Shown: in pieces, positions 1 to 10,090 of the stretch
Numbering within the stretch: position 1 is the first letter of the stretch
Layout: the number at the start of each line of letters is the position of its first letter
NCBI GenBank assembly: GCA_943736015.1
Contig: OX031071.1
Coordinates: 36,674,619-36,738,618 of the forward strand
Length of the DNA stretch: 64,000 bases
Direction: 5' to 3'
From: Tridacna crocea
Lineage: Eukaryota > Mollusca > Bivalvia > Cardiida > Cardiidae
The notes under the pieces: model-generated
The model's input: only the letters and a program-made list of their open reading frames with translations
The model's database searches: none
What the model was told of the DNA's origin: nothing
Made by a program: the position numbers and the translations under genes

Positions 1-50
1 TGTTGAAAACGGCGTAAACTGTGTACACACCATACAATCAATCAAGCAAT
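1..50 (+). repeat. LINE-type 3' tail fragment
   Basis: The first bases (GTTGAAAACGGCGTAAAC followed by CAATCAAT-type units) match the 3' tail of the LINE remnant at 53.74-53.79 kb (GTTGAAAACGGCGTTAAAC, CAATCAAT). Only the tail is inside the window, so the element body, if any, lies to the left. Confidence 0.35.
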
Positions 51-280
51 CTCATCTGTATCGATTTTGAATTTGTCCTCAGCAGATGTTTCAAATTTTG
101 ATGGTCCAAACTTGTTGGTTTGTAAACGGTTATGATATAGCATTTTATGGACACTATTTCTATGAGGCTTATGTGGTATTCTTGTTCTATTCTTTAATAC
201 ATCAGGCCACATGTAACGTTATCTTTAGACTAACGAAGTAACAAAGCCTGAAGTACCAAACAACCTGGGTACGAAATGAC

Positions 281-1070
281 TACCTTCAGTCTGAAGGTGT
301 CTGCTCCGATGCTATTTTTGTGACTGGTCTTCGCTAACACCTTCAGTCCAGCCATTCATTCAAGGCTTCTGGAAAATATATGATTTTACCCGCATCTTTT
401 CGAACGTCTCAATTCGACAAAAATTCCAATGACAGCTAATAAAATGGGTATGGATCGTTAGATAAATGATTAATCTTTAAGAGCACACAAAATATGCTGC
501 AAAATACTAATTAAATCAATGGGAATTTACCTTTTTCCAAACGTAAATAAATCCAGCATAATTTGTAAACAACTAACACGGCGACTTCCGTTAGTCAGGC
601 ATGCGCACTCAACGGAATTTGAAATTTGTACAGTCTGGTTCCCTAACCCTATACAGCCAAGTTCGATCAAGGTGCGTTTATCTACAGCAAAATTCGCAAC
701 TAAACCATTCTGTAGCGTGTCAGAGATACTGCGATTTCTGCCGAGACATGCGCATTGAAAAGATAACCATGTTTTGATTTCTGGTGAAGTAGGTCAACGA
801 TTATTTACGTTGAAAAGTACAGATTTGCACAAAGGTAAGAGTTGGATATTAACTAACATCAGTTTTTTTTGTAAAGATTAATCATTTATCTAACAATCCA
901 TGCCCATTTTAGTAGTTGTCATTTGAAATTCTGTCGCATAGAGCCGTTCGAAAAGATGCGGGTAAAATCGTATATTTTCCAGAAGCCTTGAATGAATGGC
1001 TGGACTGAAGGTGTTAGCGAAGACCTGTCACAAAAATAGCATCGGAGCAGACACCTTCAGACTGAAGGTA
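281..1070. mobile_element. Foldback MITE with about 200-bp inverted repeats and 9-bp TSD (Mutator-like)
   Basis: The arms 281-479 and 872-1070 are imperfect reverse complements over about 199 bp, starting with TACCTTCAGTCTGAAGGTGT, which itself holds a small palindrome. CGAAATGAC flanks the element at 272-280 and 1071-1079. Copy B at 49.88 kb carries the uninterrupted site with one CTAAATGAC. Long arms with a 9-bp duplication fit a non-autonomous Mutator-like (MULE) element. The short ORF at 519-758 covers the loop and looks like chance. Confidence 0.85.
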
Positions 1071-1446
1071 CGAAATGACCAGAAAATCATTGGCACTATC
1101 CCTTATGGATAAATAAATACCTTAGTTACATTTTAAGGCTCATTTTAGTGCATTATATATATCTTGTTCAGATAAAATATTGATGTAGAACTTATCTCTT
1201 TCCAATTTATCAGCAGAATATTTATTTCTTTCAATTTACTTCCGGGTTCGGAAAATCCAAAATCTATGCAGAACATTTCAAGGCAATATTCTATAGTTTA
1301 TGTCAAAATTACCTGATCACTTCCAATTTTGTTTATCGCAGACTATGTTGACAGGATAATGATGTAATAAAAAGCCGACTCGATTATGCCAAGACTCGTT
1401 TATTTCCTAGATCTTAATATTTGTGACGGTGGATAGTCATCTACGG

Positions 1447-1588
1447 CGTGAATCTAAAACTCCACAGCGTTTCAGTTGAATGCACTCTAAAGCGTTTGGG
1501 TTAAAGTAGTTCCGGCATAGATTGTGCCGGAATATCCCGGCTGTTTGTGGCTTGAAAAAGACTCAAACGCTTTGGAATTTTAGTTTCA
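1447..1588 (+). repeat. Dispersed repeat with an inverted partner at 28.6 kb
   Basis: About 140 bp, from GTGAATCTAAAACTCC to AAACGCTTTGGAATTTTAG, match the reverse complement of 28619-28757 with moderate divergence. The same segment is also present in direct orientation in copy B near 50257-50397. It includes the small palindromic core TTCCGGCATAGATTGTGCCGGAA. Confidence 0.7.
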
Positions 1589-3068
1589 ACTCACACGAAA
1601 ACGACAGACTTGTCCAAATCAAAGGGATTTGCAGACGACAATTTAATTCAGGCTAAAATGACAGAATCTGTGTTGCACGGTCGTTTCCTTCCCTTTAAAG
1701 TTAATATAGATGGGTTTTTAATTTTTGGGGAACTCCAGGAAAGTGACAACTACATTAACCCAATACCAAACGACAATATTTTAGACTGGTCAAAATTCAA
1801 AGCATTTGCAGATGACAAAATCACAGTATATAAACGAACTGTACCCGAACCGGATATTGTGAGTAAATTTCAATGATGTCCACTTTGCATTAGATACAGC
1901 CGAGATAAAAATTGTTGCGTCTTTCATACTGCTGAATGTAAACTATGTGAATCTTTATGTATAGTTTATGCAACACCTGAATTGTTAATATATAAACTGC
2001 TAGATAATCATTCTTAGCTTTAAAACATTGAAATTCTCAATACTCACCGCAGGCTACAGCGTCATTTGCAGTAGACCCGATCTTAAATCAGCTTTTATCA
2101 TGTTAAGGCTGGCTGAAACACGTTTTCTGAGTTTGAACCATTGCAATTAATTGATTAAAAAAGATATTTGCGGCATTGGGCATTTTAAAGTTCGATTTTG
2201 AACATAAAAAATAAGAATTAATGCCTCTATGTAAAGTAGGTCAACTGTACGTTTCTTGCTGGTGATTCGTACCCTTACTTGCGAGTTTACGAAATCTATC
2301 TGTACGATGTCTTGGGAGTTTTTTTCAGATATTCTGTACGGTTCTTGGGATAAAAAATCTGATGCCTGATGGTATAAATCTGTACATTTTCATGTATAAA
2401 ATGGAGTAATTCAGATGCCTTTACAGCAAACTGTCAACCACAAGCTTTGGTGATATAATAAATCATAATTTGGAAATCCATAACGGAAAAACCTCAAGAT
2501 CGAAATTTCAGAATTTGACTCACAAAGAAAAGAAACAATTTTGTATTAAAAGAAAACTTCAAAAGTATTCAAAAAGATTTGAAGCTATGTAACAGGCCTC
2601 TGCTACCTAATGATGATACTAAGACAGTGAGTTTCAAGGCTTGTTTATGTGTCACCATTTTAAAAAAGCCCCATAAAGAAAGACGCCAGTGAAGGATGTT
2701 CACAAGTTCCTTGAAGAACCTGAATGTTTTATGCGAAATACTGTTTTATAGTGGTTATTCCTATTCCTTATAGAAGTGAGTCATCAGTCAATCACTTAAG
2801 AAAATATTGTAAGAATTTGAGAAGAAATTACACTCAACGAACAATTTCTTCCTTTCTCGTAACATTTTCTATTCTTTTTCAAAATTATACTTTTATTAAG
2901 CAGATCTGTAAATTTTCGCCTAAATTCTCCCAAATTAGATGAGTCCAAGATGCTGTATCAGGAAAAGGTAATTCCTCTTTTTATCTATTAGCAGATGAAT
3001 CCCTCTTTTTATCTATTAGCAGATGAATACGAATTGTGAAATTTTATTGCATGAATTCGTTCTGTTCC

Positions 3069-3628
3069 TTAAAGGTGGGTATATAGGTTTTTCACATCAT
3101 ACAAAATTAAATAATATATATACATTGTATATATCACTGAAATTTGTATGAAAAAACAATACAAATTATCAATAATTAAGAATCATAATATTACAAAAAA
3201 AATGGGGGTGGTATTCCCTTAAAAGGCTACGTTGCCCATTAGGCTATTTTTAGATTTCGCTCCAAAAAAAAAAAAAAAAAGCATTGTGGGAATGTTAATT
3301 ATAAATACGTGACTGGCATGTGACTAATGACGCTTAAATTCCATAAGAAACATGTACATTTAGTTTCCATAATGTCTTCTTCGGACGCTATGTTTGAAGC
3401 TTCGTCTGTGTATTCCCAGTATGTAAATGAGCAAATTGTAAAAATAGACAGTGTGTCCCGTCGGTGTCGACCTGGGCTGTGGTAAATCTCTTATTTCTCT
3501 TGTTGTCGGATGATTTTCGACTACTGGGGTTTAATGAAAGAAAATTATACGGCTTTGGGAGTATAAAGATTTTTTTTTTTTGTATTTTTGTAAAATTTTT
3601 GTCCCAAAATCTGAAGGGCCACCTGTAA
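3069..3628. mobile_element. AAAGGTGG..CCACCTTT repeat, copy 1
   Basis: This is one of three related copies of about 550 bp (others at 37773-38320 and 59414-59910). It starts TTAAAGGTGGGTA and ends GGGCCACCTGTAA, giving short inverted ends. It contains an A-run, GGTATTCCCTTAAAAGGCTAC and a TTTCGACTACTGGGG stretch shared by all copies. Minus-strand ORFs over copies 1 and 2 share a short peptide pattern (PSSRK.SDN) but are otherwise not conserved. Confidence 0.75.
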
Positions 3629-4304
3629 CACATGAAAAGGAAGCAGAATAAAACCGAGTCTTTTTGTACTATTATGTAAGGCTGCTTTTCTCTCAAAAAC
3701 CCGATCTTGAGTGACTGTTTACAGCCACAAGAATAGATGTTCAATGACCTGTCGCAGCTGTTACATATCTCCCCGTGTTTCATATTTGATATTGTCTTGT
3801 ATTCTGGTCCGCCTTGATCACCGATTTCAACACTAACTTAAGGAAATAAAATACAGCTCCACCCATAAACTAAAGACGCAAATAAAATGTGACACATAGT
3901 CCTTGTTACACGTAATCCTTCAACAAAACATACAACGAACATACAGAAATGGCACTGATAATGACAAAAGAACAAAATCATTGTTCCACTTTTATAATAT
4001 AAAATAGCGTATTTCATATGTGGTGGTACGAGGATAAAGTTGTACACATGGTGGGTAGACGAGGGGTCGAATGGCTAGGTTAGAGATTATTCAGTGTCGA
4101 CCGATTACAGTGCTGACAGCTCCTTGATTTTTTTTTATACGATGGAAGGGTCGTATTATGTTATGGCCACGGTCGGTCACCGTTAGCATTTTTTGTATGC
4201 ACCCACAGTTTCCATCGGAATGATTTGAAACTTACTACAATGAATCTCTATGATGTGTGGTTTTGCATGTGACTTTTCAAATTTGGATCTCTGTAGGGTT
4301 CTAG

Positions 4305-4380
4305 ATTTTAACCCATTTCACTGACAAGCCCCTTTGGGCGTATATGCACTGCTGTGCGAAGCTCATGTTATTTTTTTGCC
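4305..4380 (-). repeat. Fragment of the 43-kb modular repeat (head end)
   Basis: ATTTCACTGACAAGCCCCTT and GCGTATATGC are the reverse complement of the head of the repeat at 43134 (GCGCATATACGCCCGAAGGG). The copy is truncated after about 75 bp. Confidence 0.55.
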
Positions 4381-4484
4381 AATGAGACAAAGTCGTATCA
4401 TTTTGAACGTATACTTAGAAATGATTCACATATAATCACAGCTAATATTTTTTAATTGTGATATGTATATTAGATTTTATACAG

Positions 4485-4575
4485 CATACAAAGTGTTGTG
4501 GCAAAGGGTGAAATTGCTTGTAACGAGGAGTTCACCTTTTTGCCACAAAAATTTCAAAGATTCTTCAGTACAACT
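4485..4575. mobile_element. Degraded TTAA MITE, subfamily B core
   Basis: GTTGTGGCAAAGGGTGAAATTGCTTGTAACGAGGAGTTCACC is a decayed version of the hairpin core seen at 7740-7800 and 54415-54480. The outer parts are not recognisable. Confidence 0.5.
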
Positions 4576-5365
4576 GCATTGAAATGACAATGTAAGGAAT
4601 AAATTGCGAAACAAAGTTTGTATTGAGCACTCTAGTAACGTACGTAATGGATGCTTCGCTCTTGTGTAGGTATAGAGCAATGGAAATCTCCGTATGGTAC
4701 TCGCAAGAATTCGTTTAGCCAACTCGCAAGTAATGTACAGATCATTTACTTGATATTTGCAAGAAGGGTACAGTATCAAACCGTTCGCCATGCAGAATTT
4801 CCATACATTTTTAGGTAATTATAACATGTCATATCGGCATATATTGGTGGTTTTGTGAAGAGCATACATTTAGAAACAAAACTTTCCAAATGGGTATCGG
4901 ATAAATAGACGGAATTATACATAAATTGCCTTGTGAAAACAGCATGTATAGTAGTGAGCAAAAGAAGTGAAGACGAGTATTGCACTTTATCAGCAATTAC
5001 ACGGCCAAAGATGGTAAATGGTGTATTTATTTGAAAGATACATTATTTCATTCAATGATGCAAATGTTTACAAGTTGCGTGAAAGTCACAACAACCTGTC
5101 AATCTCAATTATTCAAAGGCACCCATCTGTTTTCACCAATCGATTCATGGAATTTACTCGCAATATCCGGTTTGGGTACAGTTCGTTTATATACTGTGAA
5201 AATAAAAGTGACTGAACATTTGAAATTTGTTTTGTGAAGGGTAGAAAACATTGTGGGAAAAGGAGAAAATGCTGGTTACCAGCATTTTCTCCTTTTCCCT
5301 CAATGTTTTCTAAAGGCTTAATTCTTTCTCAGGGGCGTGAAAAGTAGGAATTGTGTGGTAATGGG

Positions 5366-5435
5366 TTAAAGTTTCTTTCAATCCTTTAATCACCTTACTT
5401 CAGAGTTCGAACATCTCTACCCTGAAAAGGTATGT
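5366..5435 (+). repeat. Long duplication, copy A, block 2
   Basis: TTAAAGTTTCTTTCAATCC through CATCTCTACCCTGAAAAGG matches copy B at about 50567-50637. In copy B it joins block 1 directly, while here it follows the MITE. Confidence 0.75.
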
Positions 5436-5527
5436 AAAAAACGACAGTAAATAAACAATGCAGCAAAAGTAAAATATAACAAAAGAATAATGAATGAGTA
5501 ACTTCAGTCACTTTTATGCAGTGTAGT

Positions 5528-5756
5528 TTAACCCATTACCACACGAGAAAATTTTGGACTGGTCCAAATTGAAAACATTTGCAGATGACAAAATAAACGT
5601 GACTGAAAAATAGAAATTTGTTCTGGAAAAGGTAGAAAACACTGTGGGAAAAGGAGAAAATGCTGGTTACCAGCATTTTCCCCTTTTCCCACAGTGTTTT
5701 CAAAAGGCTTCTTTCTCAGGGGTGTCAAAAGTAGGGATTTAGTGGTAATGGGTTAA
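5528..5756. mobile_element. TTAA palindromic MITE
   Basis: A full copy with TTAA at both ends and outer ends CCCATTACCACAC and GTGGTAATGGG (inverted). The central hairpin around GAAAATGCTGGTTACCAGCA lies at 5655-5690. It encodes nothing; the overlapping short ORFs are products of the palindrome. Confidence 0.9.
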
Positions 5757-5994
5757 GGCTGTAAAGGATTATCATGTCAGTTGCAGACATACAAATCTTT
5801 TACCCTTAGCTAAACAAACAAGCAAACAAATCAAGCAATACAAAACATTGTTTCGAATATAAAGTATACAAATAGTAAACAAAGCTCTTATGCTAACTAA
5901 TCTTATCACAAGGTAAGTTTAATCTAAGGAAAAATGAGAAATGTTAGAGAACTTCTAATTACAAAATAACAACAAGAACATGTTCTTACCATTA

Positions 5995-6085
5995 GGCTAG
6001 AAAACATAGTGGGAAAACGAGACATTGCTGTTAACTTGCATTTTCTCCTTTTCTACGCTGTTTTCAAGCAGAATTCCTCAGTTTG
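5995..6085. mobile_element. TTAA MITE, central remnant
   Basis: Only the core survives (GAAAACATAGTGGGAAAACG .. GCATTTTCTCCTTTTC). The ends are lost. Confidence 0.5.
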
Positions 6086-6185
6086 CTCAATGCTAAAACT
6101 CGAAATTTTCTGATAAAGAGTAAACACAAAAATAGACTAGATCTAGTAAAAATCCGAAATGTAGCAAGTGTCATTTTCTAAGTCT

Positions 6186-6431
6186 TTAGCTCACCTGAGC
6201 ACGAAGTGCTCAGAGTGAGCTATTGTGATCACTCACTGTCCGTCGGCGTCCGTCTTCCGTCTGTCCGTCCGTTCACATTTCTTTGTTTACACTGTAGATA
6301 GCATCTACAAATATCAACCAATCACCACCAAACTTGGTCAAAATATATATGACCATAAGATCTCAGATGAGTTCGATTATTGGTCTAATCGGACCAGAAC
6401 ATCTGAGTTATTTGTCCTGGAATTAGAAATA
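6186..6431 (-). repeat. Tail module of the AAGAGGGCC/GGTGAGCT repeat family
   Basis: AGCTCACCTGAGCACGAAGTGCTCAG is the reverse complement of the tail of the element ending at 19419. It is followed by a CCGTCCGTC-rich stretch as in other bivalve copies. It stops where a SINE begins. Confidence 0.6.
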
Positions 6432-6655
6432 TTTTGGGTGGGTCGGTGGCCTAGTGATTAACATGTTGGACTACCAATCCGAAGGTCTGGGGTTCGAATC
6501 TCGGTCTGGTAGGATGCTTTTCAGAAACACCTAGTGTCTCCCACCCAACAAGAGGTGAACTGGTTAGAAACCCAGAGGTAGCCTCGTATGTATCGGTGCT
6601 ATATACCTTTTTTGAAATGGTGCCGCACATCATGGCTTTCCTTGACACAATTTAG
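6432..6655 (+). mobile_element. tRNA-derived SINE
   Basis: The head resembles a tRNA gene, with an A box (GTGGCCTAGTGATTAAC) and a B box (GGTTCGAATCTCG) about 35 bases later, in the right order for an internal Pol III promoter. The non-tRNA body follows. It cannot be a functional tRNA: the stems do not close and the 3' end runs into SINE body. Confidence 0.7.
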
Positions 6656-7680
6656 AAAAATACTTTTGCTTATAATAGATTTTTCTAGATGTCAATTGCA
6701 GTGATTTAGTTCACATCCTTGTATGACGGGTCTGTTCTGCTTTGCCATTATCAAATTGTCCTAAATGGCACTACAGTATCTCACTGTCAGGTTCGCGTAT
6801 AGCATTTGCGATAAAAACATTGTATTACCATACTGATATAGTGTTAAAAGGGTATGTGTGTGGTAACGTATCTGGTTTTCTCAAAATGTACATGTCCTTT
6901 TCGAACCCAAAATGTGCAAAACTGACATGTTAGGAAAGGCCCCTTGTTTATTTACATGTCAAGTTGGTGTCAAACTATTATATAATCCCATATAAATGTT
7001 GATTCACCATCGTTCATTTTTCAACATTTATGCCTTGAAAAGTTTCCCCTACTGCGTAGAATCAATGTAAAGGAACCAAGGAAATCTATTCGAAAAAGAG
7101 CTAGGGTCTGGTATCCGGATTTCCTTGTATACGACTCTTTCTTTCTACTCCAATCTGCGCCTGTCAGATATGCGTATAATAGCATAGTACATGTACGAGT
7201 TGTACATATCTTAATGTCGAACCCTGTTGGGTACATACATGTAGATAACAAGAATGAGGACTCAAGAGATTAGGTATTTAGATAAATTTGATAAGGACTC
7301 TTAGATAAAGAGACAACATAAATGATGACTATAAAGAGATTAGGTACATAGACAACCATGATGAAGACTGTAAAGCGATTAGGTGCAGAGACAACAGAAA
7401 TGAGAACTCTAATGAGACCCATAATAGAATTTATCCGAAATCTTATGGTTGTATATATTTTGGCTCAGTTGAGTGCTGATTTGTTAAAAATTGTAGATGC
7501 TGGAGTGTAAATATATAGTCAAATATAGCAAATTTTCTAATTCAAATAATTCCAGTCTTTCTGGTCCGATTACACCCATAATCGAACTCATTGGCTTTTG
7601 AATGTTAGATTCTAGATATTCTTTATCGTAGCTGAGATTAAAATATTCGTCTGCACATTGTCTGTCACCTTCGCTCATCA
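6656..7680. other. No gene seen; decayed tandem repeat at 7260-7415
   Basis: No convincing coding sequence. Between about 7260 and 7415 an imperfect unit of roughly 40 bp recurs (GAGATTAGGTAYWTAGAYAA, GAGACAACATAAATGATGAC). A 27-bp segment at 7211-7237 is exactly reverse-complementary to 54839-54865. Confidence 0.5.
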
Positions 7681-7909
7681 TTAACCCTTTACTCCGCAGA
7701 TAGTCATTTCTACATATTGCTTGTAGGAGCCTTTGGAAAACATTGTGGCAAAAGGTGAAATTGCTCGTGACGAGCAATTTCACCTTTTGTCACAATGTTT
7801 TCTATGCTATAAAAAGGTGTCATTTACACATGATAAACGGCTTCATCCTTGCTGTTATTTAGCTTGAATTAGAGATGCCATAGAAACGCCTTATGGGGTA
7901 AAGGGTTAA
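7681..7909. mobile_element. TTAA palindromic MITE, subfamily B
   Basis: TTAA at both ends, with CCCTTTACTCC and GGGTAAAGGG outer ends. The core is different from the main family: GGTGAAATTGCTCG, a short turn, then CGAGCAATTTCACC. The ends and the GAAAACATTGTGGCAAAAGG arm tie it to the main family. Confidence 0.8.
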
Positions 7910-8242
7910 AAAAAAGCCGTTTAAAAACATGAATTTAACATAAGTCTCTGAAATTTGATTGAAAAAACACAGTTTAAATCGATGGCTGTGAAATCGGGAT
8001 TTTGCTGATAAATAATCGGAAAAAGAAATGTTATTACGTATGTTTGACGTCATATCTATTGAAATGAACGACATTCCTTACATTTGCAGCTGTTTCAGAG
8101 CCATCGTTTTAATGTTTGACTATTTATATTCTAAATCGGTGTTTTTTTAATATTTTCATTTGGGAAATGCAAAAGTCCTCCTTTTTATCAAGAGGAATTG
8201 TGAAAAAGGAATAAATATTATTTTAAGTATGTACTAGTAAAA

Positions 8243-8345
8243 TGTTGGAGTGGCACAGCCGGTAGTGTGGTAGTTCTATAAATCAGGGGTATGAGGATCG
8301 AATCCTGTCAAATCCCACCCCCTTTTTTTTGTCATTAAGTTTTTT
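8243..8345 (+). mobile_element. tRNA-derived SINE head
   Basis: GGAGTGGCACAGCCGGTAGTGTGGTAG and GGATCGAATCCTG fit Pol III A and B boxes in correct order. They are followed by CCCACCCCC and T-runs. It is a different SINE family from the one at 6432. Confidence 0.6.
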
Positions 8346-8397
8346 TTTTTTTTTGGATTAGTAAATATTAATTGTGTTGCAGTATATATTTCACAGA

Positions 8398-9709
8398 ATG
8401 CCTGGTGTAAAGGATAACTACTTTAAGTGTGTCCTATGCAACAAAAGGACAAAGAAGTTTTTGGGGAAAACATTTTTTGTTGATTGTGAGGAGGATTCAG
8501 TTTTGTGTAATAAATGTAGACATAAATATTACGACGCAGAAAAACACCAGTCAGCGAAAAGAAAACAGGATTCTGATTCCGATTCTGACTATGAACCTCC
8601 ACAAGAAAAGAGACCGAAAATAAGTAGCCCACCATCCATTAAAAACAACACTTAGGTCCCATGCCTATTGTTTTATTTGTAAAAAAGCCAGGCCCAAAGC
8701 TAGTGGTGGTTTCATCAAACAGCAGGATGTAAGTTTTAGTTAAAAAAATATTTTGGTACCTCTTGGATCTCGATGTTGCACTGCACATGTTGAAAATGGA
8801 GAACTGAAAGAGGAATGTTTGGAACATCTCAGTGTGTTGTCGGACCATTGTTGCATGAATAGAAGTACACTACTGGATATCCTTAATCGACTTCATGAGA
8901 TTTGTATCCAACAAAACAATATTAGACTGAACTTTGATAATGTAAACGCTCTCAGTGACAATGATTACAGTCAGCTGACTGGATTATCAAAAGCAAGCTT
9001 TAGCGATGTATTTGAGTGCATCCAACAGTGTATTAAAACTACACCAACCAGAAGCCGGAGGACAACAGTGGCTTTATTGTTATGTAAAATGAAAAATGGC
9101 ATGCCAAACAAGTTACTCGTTACATTGTTTAACATTAGTAAGTCCAGTGTAAGAAGGGCCATACACACTGTTCGGGCAGCATTGAAAGAATATTTCGTGC
9201 CAAACAACCTCGGATTTCACCACATATCAAGACAGACTCTCATTGAAAATCATACTCGACCCTTAGCACAGAGACTCTTTGGTAATCTTGAAAAGCCCAG
9301 CGCAATTTTAGTCTTAGATGGTACATACATTTATATAGAAAAGAGCAACAACTTTCTTTTCCAACGTAGATCATACAGTTTGCACAAAGGTAGGTAGACC
9401 TCTTGTTAAACCAATGGTTATAACATCAACATCTGGATATATTGTTTCCATACTAGGGCCATACTTTGTCGATTCTAAAAACAGTGATGCCTCTATTCTG
9501 AATCACATCTTAAAGTCAAATCTTGATGATATTAGACAATGGGTACAGGAGGACGATATATTTGTAGTAGATAGAGGATTCAGAGATTCATTGCCGCTCG
9601 TGGAAGACCTTGGTATAACAGCCCAAATGCCGAAATTCATGTCAAGGGGTGAAAAACAACTTGGTACAGAAGACGCAAACATGAGCAGACTAGTGACAAA
9701 AGTAAGTTA
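8398..9709 (+). pseudogene. DDE_Tnp_4-type transposase, broken
   Basis: The protein recalls the DDE_Tnp_4 (HARBI1/Kolobok-like) transposases common in molluscs. The N-terminal part from ATG 8398 has two CxxC pairs (CVLCNKR, CNKCRHKYY) and an acidic/basic linker. After a +1 shift near 8650 another CxxC segment (YCFICKK) runs to about 8729. The central part (8753-9397) has the helix-turn-helix region. The catalytic region has ILVLDGTYIYI and, after the next shift, VDRGFRD. At 9388-9396 GTAGGTAGACC carries a 4-base GTAG duplication that breaks the frame. The sequence ends at RLVTKV next to a possible donor GTAAGT (9704), and no C-terminal catalytic Glu region follows. Terminal repeats were not identified. 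Confidence 0.8.
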
Positions 9710-9809
9710 ATGTAGAAGTATGATTCACTTAGTTGATTTATGGATTGTATGGTGTTTAATACAGTTTTCAACATCATTTCAGTTATATCATGACGCCCAG
9801 TGCACCTAG

Positions 9810-9965
9810 CCATGTGATTCTGATGTTTCTTTTACCAGTACTTTGCATAAATTTCTTTCTAAGCCACTGGCTGCTTTCCCACATGATTGGAATTGTGGAA
9901 ACAGATTTACTTGGTCCTTTTTAATACAGGTGCTTTGATCCTGGATAGCATGGGACCGGATTAAT
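9810..9965 (-). mobile_element. Decayed SINE, same family as 31855-32129
   Basis: TTTCTTTCTAAGCCACTGGC and CCCACATGATTGG parallel TTTCTTTCCAAAGCCACCGAC and CTCACATGCTTCAG in the intact minus-strand SINE at 31.9 kb. The promoter boxes are no longer clear. Confidence 0.35.
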
Positions 9966-10032
9966 GTATGTGGGTGCACAGGAATTTGATATTCTATGAT
10001 AAAATTATATAAGATATGTAAAAAAAATATCC

Positions 10033-10034
<2 letters not shown>

Positions 10035-10086
<52 letters not shown>
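10035..10086. repeat. (AT)n microsatellite
   Basis: About 26 AT units end exactly at the left LTR of the Gypsy element. More AT-rich repeat follows the right LTR (17062-17080), so the retrotransposon seems to have landed in an AT tract. Confidence 0.95.

Positions 10087-10090
<4 letters not shown>

Larger units (their letters stand above)
148..1758 (+). repeat. Long duplication, copy A, block 1
   Basis: This stretch matches 49743-50570 almost base for base, apart from a 799-bp insertion (element 281-1070 plus its target duplication) that copy B lacks. The match stops at a TTAA at 1755-1758, exactly where a MITE begins in copy A. No coding function is visible in either copy. It is the first of seven collinear blocks shared with copy B. 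Confidence 0.85.
1822..5198. mobile_element. 3.4-kb CACAG-ended TIR element with 5-bp TSD, nested in a MITE
   Basis: The ends 1822-1868 and 5152-5198 are inverted copies over about 47 bp with about two mismatches, beginning CACAGTATATAAACGAACTG. AAAAT flanks it on both sides (1817-1821, 5199-5203), and removing the element restores the family sequence of the host MITE. A 5-bp duplication with CACAR ends is the pattern of Transib-type transposons, whose ends resemble RAG signal heptamers; CACTA-type elements are an alternative. No transposase is visible inside, so it is non-autonomous or gutted. It carries older repeats at 3069-3628 and 4305-4575. Confidence 0.75.
1755..5369. mobile_element. 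TTAA palindromic MITE, split by a nested element
   Basis: The left part (1759-1821) begins CCCAATACC and has the family sequence ATTTTAGACTGGTC..GCATTTGCAGATGAC. The right part (5204-5365) holds the central hairpin (AGAAAATGCTGGTTACCAGC) and ends GGTAATGGG. TTAA occurs at 1755-1758 and 5366-5369. Copy B shows a single TTAA at this place (about 50567-50570), which directly supports TTAA duplication on insertion. TTAA targets and CCC-starting ends suggest the piggyBac superfamily. The MITE is interrupted at 1822-5198. Confidence 0.82.

Noticed and set aside
3388-3783. 131-residue minus-strand ORF
   Set aside because: It covers the AAAGGTGG repeat; the corresponding reading in the other two copies is not maintained.
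6432-6510. Possible tRNA genes (also at 8248, 28930, 45030, 59120)
   Set aside because: Pol III boxes are present, but acceptor stems do not close and all run into repeated SINE bodies.
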